Below, piece after piece: positions 23,507 to 32,172 of a stretch of DNA of 34,142 nt. How positions within the stretch are numbered: position 1 is the first letter of the stretch; each line of letters begins with the position of its first letter. Both the position numbers and the translations under genes were made by a program. The stretch covers positions 1-34,142 of the forward strand of contig JAGQRE010000029.1 of NCBI GenBank assembly GCA_020425695.1. The letters run 5' to 3'. The DNA is from Planctomycetota bacterium. Lineage in GTDB: Bacteria; Planctomycetota; UBA8742; UBA2392. The notes beneath the pieces were generated by a model that was not told the origin of the DNA, ran no database searches, and saw nothing but the letters and a program-made list of their open reading frames with translations.

Positions 23507-24751
23507 ATGAAGGACTACGAAGCACATCAAGAACAGCACGCCCGCAAGAACATCATCTTGATCTCTGTCGTCGGGCTGTTTTGCGCCATCGTTGCCGGCA
23601 TTGGTGTAACCGCCCTGTTCGTAGGTGCGGATATGTTCGGGATTGGTGGCGAACAACCTGCCGAGAACAGCTCGGCATCAGGGTCCACTGACGGCTCAAA
23701 TGACGCCGGCGAATCGATCGAACAGATTGAAATCGGCATCGCTTACGGCACTGAGAAGAAACGCTGGCTGAAAGAAGCAGTTGAAGAGTGGAAAAAGACC
23801 CCGGGCGCTCAACAGGTCAAGATCAACCTGATCCCGATGGGTTCAATTGAAGGCGCTCACGCTGTGCTCGCGGAAGACAAACGCATTCACGTTTGGAGCC
23901 CTGCCAGCTCGGTTTACAAAGACAGCTTTGCCGTCGACTGGCGCCTGAAATACAGCGGTGACCCCTTCTACGACGAAGACATCCTCGCGATTTCGCCCAT
24001 GGTCTTTGTGATGTGGGAGGAGCGATACCAGAGCTTCCTCACCAAGTACGGTGAAGTCAGCTTCGACACAATCGCCCAAGCTCTCAATGAACCCGGTGGC
24101 TGGGATGCGATCGACGAAAAGCCGGACTGGGGGTTGTTCAAGTTCGGCCACACGCACCCCAACAAGTCGAACAGCGGCCTGGTCAGCTTGATCCTGATGG
24201 CCTACGACTACCACAAGAAGAGCAAAGACCTTGAATTGAAGGACATCCTCGACCCGGGTTTTCAGTCGTGGTTTGAAGGGCTTGAAAAGGGCGTGGATTT
24301 CAGCGTAGCCAGTACCGGCACCCTCATGGAGCGCATGATCCAAATGGGCCCGTCAAAGTTCGATGCCGTGATGGTGTACGAAAATGTCGCCATGGAAAAC
24401 GTGGCGACAGCGGCCGGGCGCTGGGGCGAGATTCGGATAGTTTACCCGACACGCAACGTGCTGAATGACAACCCGTACTACATTTTGAACGCGCCATGGT
24501 CAGACGATGCACACAAGAAGGGCGCAAAGGTGTTCATGGATTTCCTGATGAGTGAACGCATCCAGCGCCTGGCACTGAACCACGGATTCCGCCCCGGCAA
24601 CGTCCGTGTGCCGATCAAGTTTGCAGGGAGTATGTTCAACGACCTCGCCAGCTACGGCGTTACGGTTGACCTGACGACTGTGTGTGAACCCCCGAAAGGC
24701 GCTGTGTTGACGAACATCCAGAGCAACTGGCAAAGACGCCACGGACGCTAA
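23507..24751 (+). CDS. Membrane-anchored extracellular substrate-binding protein (paralogue without VWA)
   Basis: The 414-residue protein has one uncleaved-looking membrane span near residues 15-38 (IILISVVGLFCAIVAGIGV), a serine-, glycine- and aspartate-rich linker (about 45-65), and a binding domain clearly homologous to that of its upstream neighbour. Shared motifs are GTEKKRWLKEAVEEW, VWSPASSVY, KFGHTHPNKSNSGL, VMVYENVAMEN and GFRPGNVRVP. No VWA domain is present. AGGGA lies 7 nt before ATG 23507, and only 10 nt separate the two genes, so they form an operon and may work as a pair, one lipid-anchored and one helix-anchored. No ABC permease or ATPase is nearby. The last 92 nt overlap the 3' end of the opposing phosphoesterase gene. 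Confidence 0.88.
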   Translation: MKDYEAHQEQHARKNIILISVVGLFCAIVAGIGVTALFVGADMFGIGGEQPAENSSASGSTDGSNDAGESIEQIEIGIAYGTEKKRWLKEAVEEWKKTPGAQQVKINLIPMGSIEGAHAVLAEDKRIHVWSPASSVYKDSFAVDWRLKYSGDPFYDEDILAISPMVFVMWEERYQSFLTKYGEVSFDTIAQALNEPGGWDAIDEKPDWGLFKFGHTHPNKSNSGLVSLILMAYDYHKKSKDLELKDILDPGFQSWFEGLEKGVDFSVASTGTLMERMIQMGPSKFDAVMVYENVAMENVATAAGRWGEIRIVYPTRNVLNDNPYYILNAPWSDDAHKKGAKVFMDFLMSERIQRLALNHGFRPGNVRVPIKFAGSMFNDLASYGVTVDLTTVCEPPKGAVLTNIQSNWQRRHGR

Positions 24752-27254
24752 GGACGAGACAGGCAGTCAGCAGCAGCATCAGCAGAGCAAGCCCGCCATG
24801 CTCGCCCGTTGAGCAACTTTCGTCGTCTGAATCTTTGGCCGGTGGGGGATTGGTTGTGAGCATGTAGGTCCGCGTGTTGGACTGCGCCGTTGAATCCACA
24901 ACCTCGACTGTAAACACGGACTGCCCGGGCGTGGTCGGTGTTCCAGTGAACTTCCCATTGCTTCCGAAGTTGAGACCCGTCGGGAGAGCACCCGACAACA
25001 CGGACCAACTGTACGGCGGCATCCCACCCGAAGCGCTTAACTCCGCGGCGTAAGGCACTCCCGCGACCGCACCCGGCAGTGACGGAGTGTCGACCGTTGG
25101 CGAAAGCGGCGGCGAGCCGACGGTAATCGTCGTTGTCGCCACGGCCTGCGATCCTTCATCGTCCGTGACCGTCAACGTCACGTGATAGTACCCGGTCTGG
25201 ACGAAAGTATGCGTTGGCGCGCTCTGGTCTGTGTGGTTCAGGTTCGCGCTGGCCGGGTCGTCGAAGTCCCAACTCAGCCAGATGTTTCCGCCGTCTGGGT
25301 CGTTGCTTCCAATCGAGTTAAAACTGACGGTGCCGCCGGGGCTGATGGTTGTCGTGCTGGTGGTCATGCTCGCGACAGGCAGATTTCCCGCGCCGTGCAC
25401 ATAAACAAGTCCATGTGCCACACCCTGCGCGCCGGCGTTGTCCGTGACCGTCAGCGAGCACAAGAATACACCGGGCAACGAGAACGTGTGGCTGCTGGAT
25501 ATCCCGTTTGCCGCCGAGCTGCCGTCGCCGAAGCTCCACTCGTATGAGCTGATCGTTCCATCCGGATCGTAGGCCGCCGCTGCATTGAAATTCACACTGC
25601 CGCCGCTGTTCAGGACGGCGATGTCCGTCGTGAATTCTGCCACCGGGGCAAGATTCGTGGCGGTCCCGATGACATCGCCTCTCGCGTACACAACCGCGCT
25701 GCCACTCAAGATCGTATTCGGCGCACCCGCGCGGTCCCGCACGTTACTGATTGCCACACTATACGCCGTGGAGGGTGCGTGCGCCGTTGTACTCAAGACT
25801 ACGCTTCTGCCGTCACTACGCAGAGTCGCGCCCGTAACCGTGACGCCGCCGGAGATCGCGTAATTGCCGAGGTTCTCTGCGCCGCCACCCCCGGCTCCAG
25901 CTTCAACGGGCTCATTGAAAACAAGCTTGAGCTCGAACTCTGTCGCGCTAACGACACGTACGAAGGGGCTAACGGTGTCAGCCGCCTTTGACAGCGAGAA
26001 CAAGTCGATACGTTGCCCGTTGCTTTCTATGAAGTAGCCGCGGCATACATCGGCACTGACGTCGATAACGCTGCTGCCCGTTACATTGCCCTTGCTGAAC
26101 GCAGCCAACGGATGGTTCAACGCGCCACTGCCGGACTTTCCCCCGCACCCCGTCACGATGTAGATGCAGCCATCCGGTGTGGCGATCTTCGTGTAGTCGG
26201 CCGCGTTGCCCTGCAAAACCGCATCGTTCTTCAGCAGGTACGTCCTCTCGTAGACATGGCTGTGGCCGGTCAGGACCATGTCGACACCACGCGCTTCCAT
26301 TACGGGATTCAGGTTTGTGCGCATCCAGATCAGTTGCGCCTCGGTGTCGCTGTCATGCGTGCCCTTCGTGTATGGCGGATGGTGGAAGTACACGAACTTC
26401 CAGCGCGCTCCCTGGGTGTTGGCCGCATCCAGATCGTCAGCCAGCCACTGCAACATCGCCGATTGAGCCGCAGCGCCCAAACCGTATGTCACCTGACTGT
26501 CCAGGCAGACAAAGTGCGAGTTGCCGTAGTCGAACGAGTAATACAGCTCCGTGTTGCTTGGGTTGCCCGACGCGCCGGTATTCGTCGGGCAGTAGAACGC
26601 GTCCAGATAGGGCTGGCCTGACGCCGTCCCCGCATCATGGTTACCCATGGCAGGCCAGATCACCATGTTGCGAATCAGGTTGCGGTAGGGGCCAAAATAG
26701 TGCGGGTTATAGTTAGCAGGCTCGCCGGCCGGATAGACAAGATCGCCGATACCAAGCGCGAACTCGGGGCGAGGCACCAAAGTGTCCATTTGCGTTGCCA
26801 CGGCGGACTGCGACGCGTCGCCCGTACCCGAATCGCCCCATGCGAGAAAGCTGAATGGGCGCGTGCCGCCGACGGGTGGGTAGGTACGAAACCAGTAGTC
26901 ATCACCGCTGAAGACAAGATTGCCATCCACGTCGATTTCGTAGAAGTACTTCGTGTCCGGTTGCAAGTTAGTGAGCACGGCCACATGAACATTCCCGGCG
27001 CCAAGCGACACCTCAGAGTCAAGCGATTCCGGATGTTTGCCATAGCGCAGTGCGCAGCCAAAAGCCTGATCGGTGTTCCAGACAATCGTGATGCCCGTTT
27101 GGGATGCTGACTGAAGATACGGCCCACGGTTAACGTTGGCGGCCGTGGCAGAATGCAGGATCGAATCAGCCAACGGCAGTGCGGCAACCAAAGCTACGCA
27201 CAGTAGAAGGAACGACGCACGCTTCAGATAGAATACTTTGGTCGGGTATCTCAC
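24660..27254 (-). CDS. Secreted calcineurin-like metallophosphoesterase with PKD/Ig domains
   Basis: This 864-residue exported enzyme has a signal peptide (about 1-35) followed by a purple-acid-phosphatase-type N-terminal fibronectin-like domain (about 40-125, RGPYLQSASQTGITIVWNT). The metallophosphoesterase domain (about 130-370) has GDSGTGD, GDLVYPAG, GNHD, YFHHPPYTKG and GHSHVYER, that is all metal-ligand blocks. A bacterial Ig-like SbsA-type domain (about 420-515), two PKD domains (about 525-625 and 630-720, each with DPDG and W-(S/D)F) and a putative Ig domain (about 725-810) follow. A hydrophobic segment near 822-842 resembles a C-terminal sorting anchor, but 25 more residues follow. 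GTG 27254 is a tentative start; no clear ribosome site is seen. Confidence 0.85.
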   Translation of the reverse strand: MRYPTKVFYLKRASFLLLCVALVAALPLADSILHSATAANVNRGPYLQSASQTGITIVWNTDQAFGCALRYGKHPESLDSEVSLGAGNVHVAVLTNLQPDTKYFYEIDVDGNLVFSGDDYWFRTYPPVGGTRPFSFLAWGDSGTGDASQSAVATQMDTLVPRPEFALGIGDLVYPAGEPANYNPHYFGPYRNLIRNMVIWPAMGNHDAGTASGQPYLDAFYCPTNTGASGNPSNTELYYSFDYGNSHFVCLDSQVTYGLGAAAQSAMLQWLADDLDAANTQGARWKFVYFHHPPYTKGTHDSDTEAQLIWMRTNLNPVMEARGVDMVLTGHSHVYERTYLLKNDAVLQGNAADYTKIATPDGCIYIVTGCGGKSGSGALNHPLAAFSKGNVTGSSVIDVSADVCRGYFIESNGQRIDLFSLSKAADTVSPFVRVVSATEFELKLVFNEPVEAGAGGGGAENLGNYAISGGVTVTGATLRSDGRSVVLSTTAHAPSTAYSVAISNVRDRAGAPNTILSGSAVVYARGDVIGTATNLAPVAEFTTDIAVLNSGGSVNFNAAAAYDPDGTISSYEWSFGDGSSAANGISSSHTFSLPGVFLCSLTVTDNAGAQGVAHGLVYVHGAGNLPVASMTTSTTTISPGGTVSFNSIGSNDPDGGNIWLSWDFDDPASANLNHTDQSAPTHTFVQTGYYHVTLTVTDDEGSQAVATTTITVGSPPLSPTVDTPSLPGAVAGVPYAAELSASGGMPPYSWSVLSGALPTGLNFGSNGKFTGTPTTPGQSVFTVEVVDSTAQSNTRTYMLTTNPPPAKDSDDESCSTGEHGGLALLMLLLTACLVLSVRGVFASCSGCSSTQRLSGVHTQSSGQP

Positions 27255-27273
27255 GCTTTGCGACCAGCAGGGT

Positions 27274-28281
27274 TCAAGGAAGGTCAATCATATCGCGCGG
27301 CACACCACACTGCGTTAGCATGTCTTTGAGTTCATGGGCGAGGTAAGCACCTGCCCTGTCGATCTCTTCGTCGATTGTCACGTCCAGCCACTGCACTTTT
27401 GGGAACGTTTTGAAGAACGTCATACTCTTGCGCGCAAACGTCTTCACGTCTCGGATCGTTTCTTCGACGCACTCTTCGAACGTCAACTCGCCTGCGATGT
27501 ACTGCTGCAGGCGTCGATAACCGTGCGCCTTGCCGCTGGTGGTCGAGAACCCCTTGCCTGCGAGGATTGTCTGCACTTCATGCAGCCAGCCTTGCTCGAA
27601 CATCGCCTCTGCACGAGCTTTGACGCGACGATAAAGAATGTCTCGCGGCCAGCGAATGCCGGTAAACACCCAGCGATAGTCGCCGCGAGGCTCACCCCAG
27701 AGGTCAACTTCACTGGGGAGCTTTTCGCCGAACTCTATGATCTCAAGGGCGCGCACCAGCCTGCGCTGGTCAGTCGGCCCGATTCGCTGGGCACTTGCCG
27801 GGTCCTTCCGTTTCAACTCTTCGTAGACATCCGCCAGCGGGCGTTGCTCCATCTCGTCGCGAAACTCGGGGCGAGGTTCCGGCCCGCGATCAATGCCGTA
27901 GACAAGCGCTTTCAAATAGTATGGCGCGGTGGCATCCAGCACCGGAACGCGCTTGCGCGAGACGATTTCAGCGATCACCGGCTCGGCATAATCAAGAAAC
28001 TCCGAAACGCTGAATTCCTCGTCTGCACCGACAAGATCAATGCCGTGGTGGGGGATGCGCGCAAGTTCCGTGGCTGTGGGTTTGGCCGTGCCGACATCCA
28101 TGCCGCGATACACCTTCAGCGCGTCGACACTGAGGATCTCACCGCCGACGCGCTCGGCTACGTGCATCGCCAGGCGTGACTTCCCGCTAGCGGTCGGTCC
28201 AAGCACAACCAGAACCGGGAACTTGGCTACCACACTCGGGCCGAGATGGTCGTGGTCGATTAGTTTGAGTAGATCATCCAC
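27274..28281 (-). CDS. miaA: tRNA dimethylallyltransferase MiaA
   Basis: This cytosolic enzyme transfers a dimethylallyl group to N6 of adenosine 37 in tRNAs that read codons starting with U. The 335-residue protein has the P-loop GPTASGKS at 28-35, the substrate segment SVDALKVYRGMDVGTAKP near 51-68 (the family usually has DS/DAxQVY) and the RRLVRALEIIEFG helix typical of the family near 178. The C-terminal tRNA-binding region contains ARKSMTFFKTF, where the usual family form is R-x-R-x-W-F. The start is GTG 28281, with an AGG 5 nt upstream. It begins 6 nt after the stop of the YbjQ-family gene and ends 20 nt before the phosphoesterase start, so the three minus-strand genes form one likely operon. 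Confidence 0.93.
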   Translation of the reverse strand: MDDLLKLIDHDHLGPSVVAKFPVLVVLGPTASGKSRLAMHVAERVGGEILSVDALKVYRGMDVGTAKPTATELARIPHHGIDLVGADEEFSVSEFLDYAEPVIAEIVSRKRVPVLDATAPYYLKALVYGIDRGPEPRPEFRDEMEQRPLADVYEELKRKDPASAQRIGPTDQRRLVRALEIIEFGEKLPSEVDLWGEPRGDYRWVFTGIRWPRDILYRRVKARAEAMFEQGWLHEVQTILAGKGFSTTSGKAHGYRRLQQYIAGELTFEECVEETIRDVKTFARKSMTFFKTFPKVQWLDVTIDEEIDRAGAYLAHELKDMLTQCGVPRDMIDLP

Positions 28282-28286
28282 AGGGC

Positions 28287-28619
28287 CTAAAGGTCTCGCT
28301 TGTCTTCAGCCTGCACGGCAGTGCCACTGACGGTAATCAGCACAAGCCCGTCGCTGGCCAGGTTGGCGTAATCGAAACTCACGCCGATGATCGCGTTCGC
28401 GCCGAGCTCCTGTGCCTGGCCTTCAAGGCTCATCATGGCCGAGTGCCGTGTTTCCAGAATCATTCGCTCGAACTCGGGGTGGCGCCCGCCGCCTTCGCGC
28501 CGGATGAAATTCGCGAAGTCACGAAGCTCAATGGGGGCGATAGCAGCCTGCCCGGCGACCAGCCCCAGATACTTGGAGATGACGTAGCCTTCCAACTGCG
28601 ATGTCGTTGTCATCAACAT
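28287..28619 (-). CDS. YbjQ/UPF0145 family protein
   Basis: This small cytosolic protein of 110 residues matches the YbjQ (UPF0145, DUF74) family: TTTSQLEGYVISKYLGLVAG at the start, a central helical region (RHPEFERMILETRHSAMMSLEGQAQELGANAIIGV) and a final strand set (DYANL...VLITVSGTAV). The family folds as a pentamer-like beta structure and has been called heavy-metal-binding by some annotations, but its function is not established. ATG 28619 is chosen because AGGT lies 6 nt upstream; ATG 28640 lacks such a site. It is the first gene of the likely miaA operon. Confidence 0.9.
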   Translation of the reverse strand: MLMTTTSQLEGYVISKYLGLVAGQAAIAPIELRDFANFIRREGGGRHPEFERMILETRHSAMMSLEGQAQELGANAIIGVSFDYANLASDGLVLITVSGTAVQAEDKRDL

Positions 28620-28683
28620 GGCTTGACCTGTCAAACCCATGGAATCAAGCTATCACGCCCGTACACCCCGGTCAAAGGCCGCC

Positions 28684-29634
28684 ATGCGAACCATCACCGC
28701 TTTCGCCCTGCTTGCCCTTCTCGCGTGTACCGCCGTCTGCCAGGAAAAGACGGAGACGCCACGTGAGTCGTTCGAGGCGTTCATCGCCGCCGTGCTCGAT
28801 CAGGAGATGGACGCCGACGCTCGCAACCTGGTGTTTGAGCGCTACTTCGACTTCGACTCGTGGCTGAAGGGTAAGTCAGCGGAAGCAGGCAACGTATACA
28901 CCGAGGAAGAGGTCGACGAGTTCCGGTCGCAGTGGTTCACGTTGTTCGAGAGCAGCCAGTTCAGCGACACGTACAGGCAACGCAACGTTCGCGTACTCGA
29001 AGCACCCTCGGCAGATCGAGCCAAGGGTATGGCTGAGCTCGTGATTGCCATGGATGCCCAGGATGGCAGCACGGAAAAATTTCGTGTCCTGATGACACTC
29101 AGCGCGGACGGCACGCACTGGCGCTGGTACTCCATCCCGCGCATTGAAGACAGTGCCGAACCTCTGACGCCGAGCGAGAGAATCAAGCGCATAGAAGACG
29201 CCTTGAAGTTGGTTGCCGACCAGCGCGCAGAACTGGATGCCCAAGAGCGGGCACTGAAGAAAGAGCTTCGGCAATTACGTTCGGAGATGGCCGAAACGAA
29301 CGCGGGTGCGACGCCATTCGCCACACCAAAATCCGTCGTTGAATCCGCATGGACGGCTGTTGAAAAAGGCGACGTCGATGCGTTGCTCGATTGCCACACG
29401 ACCCGACGTGTCAGTGAAAGCAAGCTCGATGACGTAAAGGCGAAACTGACGAAAACGCGCGAGCGACTGATGTCGTGGTCGGTGCTGGACTCCACCATTG
29501 ATTCAGCCAACCCCGGGCTTGCAACGGTTCGTGTCGAGCTGAAGCTGCAACGCACCGGCGACATTGACGAACGAACGGTGAGCATTCGAGTCGTACGCGA
29601 CGACAAGGACTGGAAGATCGACGAGGCGCCATGA
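28684..29634 (+). CDS. Exported hypothetical protein with coiled coil
   Basis: No family is recognised with confidence. The 316-residue protein has a signal sequence (about 1-18). LLAC at residues 12-15 would fit a lipobox with Cys15, so it may be a lipoprotein. Residues 25-165 form an alpha/beta domain (ESFEAFIAAVLDQEM, YFDFDSWLKG, RVLMTLSADGTHWRWYSIPRIE) with some resemblance to MlaC or NTF2-like folds. A coiled coil (about 170-215) follows, then a second alpha/beta domain (about 225-316, KSVVESAWTAVEKGDVDALLDC, like DUF4878/NTF2). AAAGG lies 5 nt before ATG 28684. The stop overlaps the start of the Nudix gene by 4 nt (ATGA). Confidence 0.75.
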   Translation: MRTITAFALLALLACTAVCQEKTETPRESFEAFIAAVLDQEMDADARNLVFERYFDFDSWLKGKSAEAGNVYTEEEVDEFRSQWFTLFESSQFSDTYRQRNVRVLEAPSADRAKGMAELVIAMDAQDGSTEKFRVLMTLSADGTHWRWYSIPRIEDSAEPLTPSERIKRIEDALKLVADQRAELDAQERALKKELRQLRSEMAETNAGATPFATPKSVVESAWTAVEKGDVDALLDCHTTRRVSESKLDDVKAKLTKTRERLMSWSVLDSTIDSANPGLATVRVELKLQRTGDIDERTVSIRVVRDDKDWKIDEAP

Positions 29635-30068
29635 GCGAGACACGCACGGCCGCGGGCTTCGTGCTGGCGCACATTGAAAATCGCAAAGCGCGTTATCTGT
29701 TGCTGTGCAGCACCAGTCATGGGAACTGGCTGCCGCCCAAGGGTCATGCCGACGAAGGCGACGCCGACGAGCTGGCCACGGCCCTACGAGAACTTGAGGA
29801 AGAGACGGGTATCCGTGACGTAGCACTGGTCGAGGACTTCAGGCAGGTAATCGAGTACGACGTAGATACTCCCCGCGGTAAGTACCACAAACAAGTTGTC
29901 TACCTGCTAGGCACGACGCCTGCCACCAAAGTCGTTCGCAGCTCCGAACACAACGATCACGGCTGGTTTGACCTGGACAAGGCAGTCGAGACACTGGGGT
30001 TCGAGCAGATCAAGAACGTTCTCCGCGCCGCAGATGAGCGGTTGAGACAGGTCGGACTAGTCGACTAA
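29631..30068 (+). CDS. Nudix hydrolase, Ap4A-pyrophosphatase-like
   Basis: This 145-residue cytosolic enzyme hydrolyses a nucleoside diphosphate linked to another group. The GNWLPPKGHADEGD stretch, followed by ALRELEEETGI, resembles bis(5'-nucleosyl)-tetraphosphatases of the NUDT2 type (PPKGH then RE-x2-EE). The Nudix box is one residue longer than the classic G-x5-E-x7-R-E-x2-E-E spacing, and the first glutamate position holds Asp. The catalytic REL-EEE core is intact, so activity is likely but not certain. Its ATG overlaps the upstream stop by 4 nt, so it is co-translated with the exported protein, an unusual pairing of exported and cytosolic proteins. Confidence 0.88.
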   Translation: MSETRTAAGFVLAHIENRKARYLLLCSTSHGNWLPPKGHADEGDADELATALRELEEETGIRDVALVEDFRQVIEYDVDTPRGKYHKQVVYLLGTTPATKVVRSSEHNDHGWFDLDKAVETLGFEQIKNVLRAADERLRQVGLVD

Positions 30069-30073
30069 ACGAA

Positions 30074-30100
30074 ACGGGACAAGCGCTCAGCCTGTCCCGT
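30074..30100. terminator. Terminator between convergent genes
   Basis: ACGGGACA (30074-30081) pairs perfectly with TGTCCCGT (30093-30100) around an 11-nt loop. It lies 5 nt after the Nudix stop and 23 nt before the 3' end of the minus-strand TPR-like gene. No strong T-run is present, so its strength is uncertain. Confidence 0.6.
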
Positions 30101-30123
30101 CTGAATTGCTCTGGCTAAGAAAC

Positions 30124-32103
30124 CTACTCGCCTTCTTTTGCTGGCTCTTTCTCGGCATCCTTCTTCTCAGCGGCCTCGGCGGCGATCTGATTTTTCAGGT
30201 GCTCGGCCAAGTCTCCGAGCCATTGCGCGGACTTTTCAGGTGAGAAGAGTTGCGTCCGCGACGGACGTTTCATCGCAGGCTTCAGTGCTTCAAGATACGC
30301 GTCATCAACCCAGACGTTCACTACACCGCGGATCAGCGTCCGTACGTTGGAGATGTCGTCGTTCGCGGTTGCGCTCTCAACCAGCTTGGCGGCGACCCGA
30401 ACTGCGCGTTCTTGTGACGGGCGATGTCCTGTTAGCTTGATGCTCTCGCACAACTTCTCCTGCAGGCGGGCCTGAGACTCCGAGTTCATCTCGGTCTCCT
30501 TCTCAAGGCGATCCGCCAGAGCCTTGCCCGTCTTCTGAATGGCGTCGCCACCGATCTGCAAAGCGGTGTCCGCCGCAAGCAGCGCTGCAAACTCAACAAC
30601 AAGGCGAGAACGGCTATCGAGCTGGCTCAGGAAGAACTCGAGAGACTCAGGCTCCTTAAAGTGCTCGCCAATCATGCGGTTGCGTTCGTAAATGAACCCC
30701 AGTGATTTGGCCAGCCCCTCAACGTCATCTCGATCAACCTGGGATTGATAGCGCTCAATCAGTCCCTTTTCGGTCGGGTTCAACTCGAGGTTGATGATGT
30801 CGCGCAGGTTCTCCAGCGTGTTTCGCTGGGCCGTCGTGAGATCCGTCTCGTCGAGATACTTCTTCAACCACGTAAGTGCCTGCTCGGACTTTCCTACGCC
30901 GCGCCACAAGTACTGCGCGTACTGCTGCGCTGACGTCCCGCGAAGGTTGAGCGGCAGGTAGTCGCGCTCAACGTTCGCGCAAATCAGGTTGTTCTCGGTC
31001 GCTGCATCGACGTATTTGTCGAACTTCTCTTTGTTGCCGGGCTCTTGAAGTTCCGGATCGGCGGTGCGGACGTCAGCCGCCTTGCTTGACCAGCAGACAG
31101 CCAGCGCGCGATGGGCCTTCATGGCCGAGGCCGGGTTCTGCTTCACGTCGATGTTCTTGATTGCTGTATTGAGGTGATCGATCGCCTCATCGATCTTGCC
31201 GGTCTGGATGCATACCTCGCCGGCGAACTGTTCCATCGAGACACGCTGCTCGGGTACCAGCTTGCCGGAGTCCGTGAGGAATTTGACGAGATCAAAGAAC
31301 TGCTGTTCCTTGTGGCAGCCAATGTAGAGCTTGAGAACATCTTCCATGTCCTCAATTTCCTTCGGCAGCTTGCTCAACTCCACCCACGGCTCAACCAGCT
31401 TGCGAACTTCAGTCGTGCGAGGCGGCGTCGCCATCATGTAGATCTGGCCTTTAAGCAGCATCGCTCGCAGGAAATCTGGTCGAATCTCCAGCGCTTTGTC
31501 CAGCGCCTGCAACGTCTCACGCGGGCTGCTTTCGAGCCCACGCCGCATGCCGTCGGCAAATCGTGCGTACTCAAACTGGGCCAGCACAAACCACGGATAG
31601 GCGTAGTTCGGCGTCTTGTCTGTCACTTCGCGCAACAGCTTCTGCGCCTCGATGACGTTCGGCTGTCCCGGCGGATAGTACAGCAACGCAATCGCGTACA
31701 GCACCTTGAAGGTCGGTTGGTTGCCCTGCTTGCCGCGTGAGTACTGGTCAAACAGCTTTGAAATCGTTGAGCCCATATCCAGCGTCTGCATGTAGGCCAG
31801 CAGAAGCTGCGTCATGTTGACGGTGTAGTTGTGGCGCTTGTCTTTGTCGGTGTAGTTCTTGAGGTTGAACAGGTCGTGCTCACCACCCGGGTCCAGCCCG
31901 GGGTACAGCTTCTTCAGGTACGCATTGAAGTCTGCCGGGATGCCGAGATCCTCGACTTCGTCTTCTTTTGCTTCATCTTTCTTAGCGTCTTTGCCGTCGT
32001 CCGCGCCAGCCGTGTTGGCCGGCTTCGTGTCGTCTTGCGCTACGACAGGCGTGGCAAACGTCGCCAAAGCAAGCAAAGCCAAAGCAAAGCAGAATCGTTT
32101 CAT
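30124..32103 (-). CDS. Exported TPR-like helical repeat protein
   Basis: The 659-residue protein has a signal peptide (about 1-22, FATPVVAQ), an acidic, lysine-rich linker to about residue 55, and then a long helical region with tetratricopeptide-like repeats. Examples are FKVLYAIALLYYPPGQPNVIEAQKLL, YAYPWFVLAQFEYARFADGM, LQALDKALEIRPDFLRAMLLKGQIYM and CIQTGKIDEAIDHLNTAI. No catalytic motif is visible, so a scaffold or protein-binding role in the periplasm is likely. The last 25 residues are a charged lysine-, alanine- and glutamate-rich tail. ATG 32103 is chosen because GGAAA lies 6-7 nt upstream; longer frames to 32145 add nothing. It sits downstream of mqnE across a 69-nt gap. Confidence 0.8.
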   Translation of the reverse strand: MKRFCFALALLALATFATPVVAQDDTKPANTAGADDGKDAKKDEAKEDEVEDLGIPADFNAYLKKLYPGLDPGGEHDLFNLKNYTDKDKRHNYTVNMTQLLLAYMQTLDMGSTISKLFDQYSRGKQGNQPTFKVLYAIALLYYPPGQPNVIEAQKLLREVTDKTPNYAYPWFVLAQFEYARFADGMRRGLESSPRETLQALDKALEIRPDFLRAMLLKGQIYMMATPPRTTEVRKLVEPWVELSKLPKEIEDMEDVLKLYIGCHKEQQFFDLVKFLTDSGKLVPEQRVSMEQFAGEVCIQTGKIDEAIDHLNTAIKNIDVKQNPASAMKAHRALAVCWSSKAADVRTADPELQEPGNKEKFDKYVDAATENNLICANVERDYLPLNLRGTSAQQYAQYLWRGVGKSEQALTWLKKYLDETDLTTAQRNTLENLRDIINLELNPTEKGLIERYQSQVDRDDVEGLAKSLGFIYERNRMIGEHFKEPESLEFFLSQLDSRSRLVVEFAALLAADTALQIGGDAIQKTGKALADRLEKETEMNSESQARLQEKLCESIKLTGHRPSQERAVRVAAKLVESATANDDISNVRTLIRGVVNVWVDDAYLEALKPAMKRPSRTQLFSPEKSAQWLGDLAEHLKNQIAAEAAEKKDAEKEPAKEGE

Positions 32104-32172
32104 GTTCATTTCCGTCGCCCACTTCATCCAACTGGCTGATTTCAAAACGTTCGTTGCCCTCTTTATCGTCGC

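Noticed and set aside
27334..28179. Plus-strand frame (281 codons) opposite miaA
   Set aside because: It is a shadow of miaA, whose motifs are unambiguous on the other strand.
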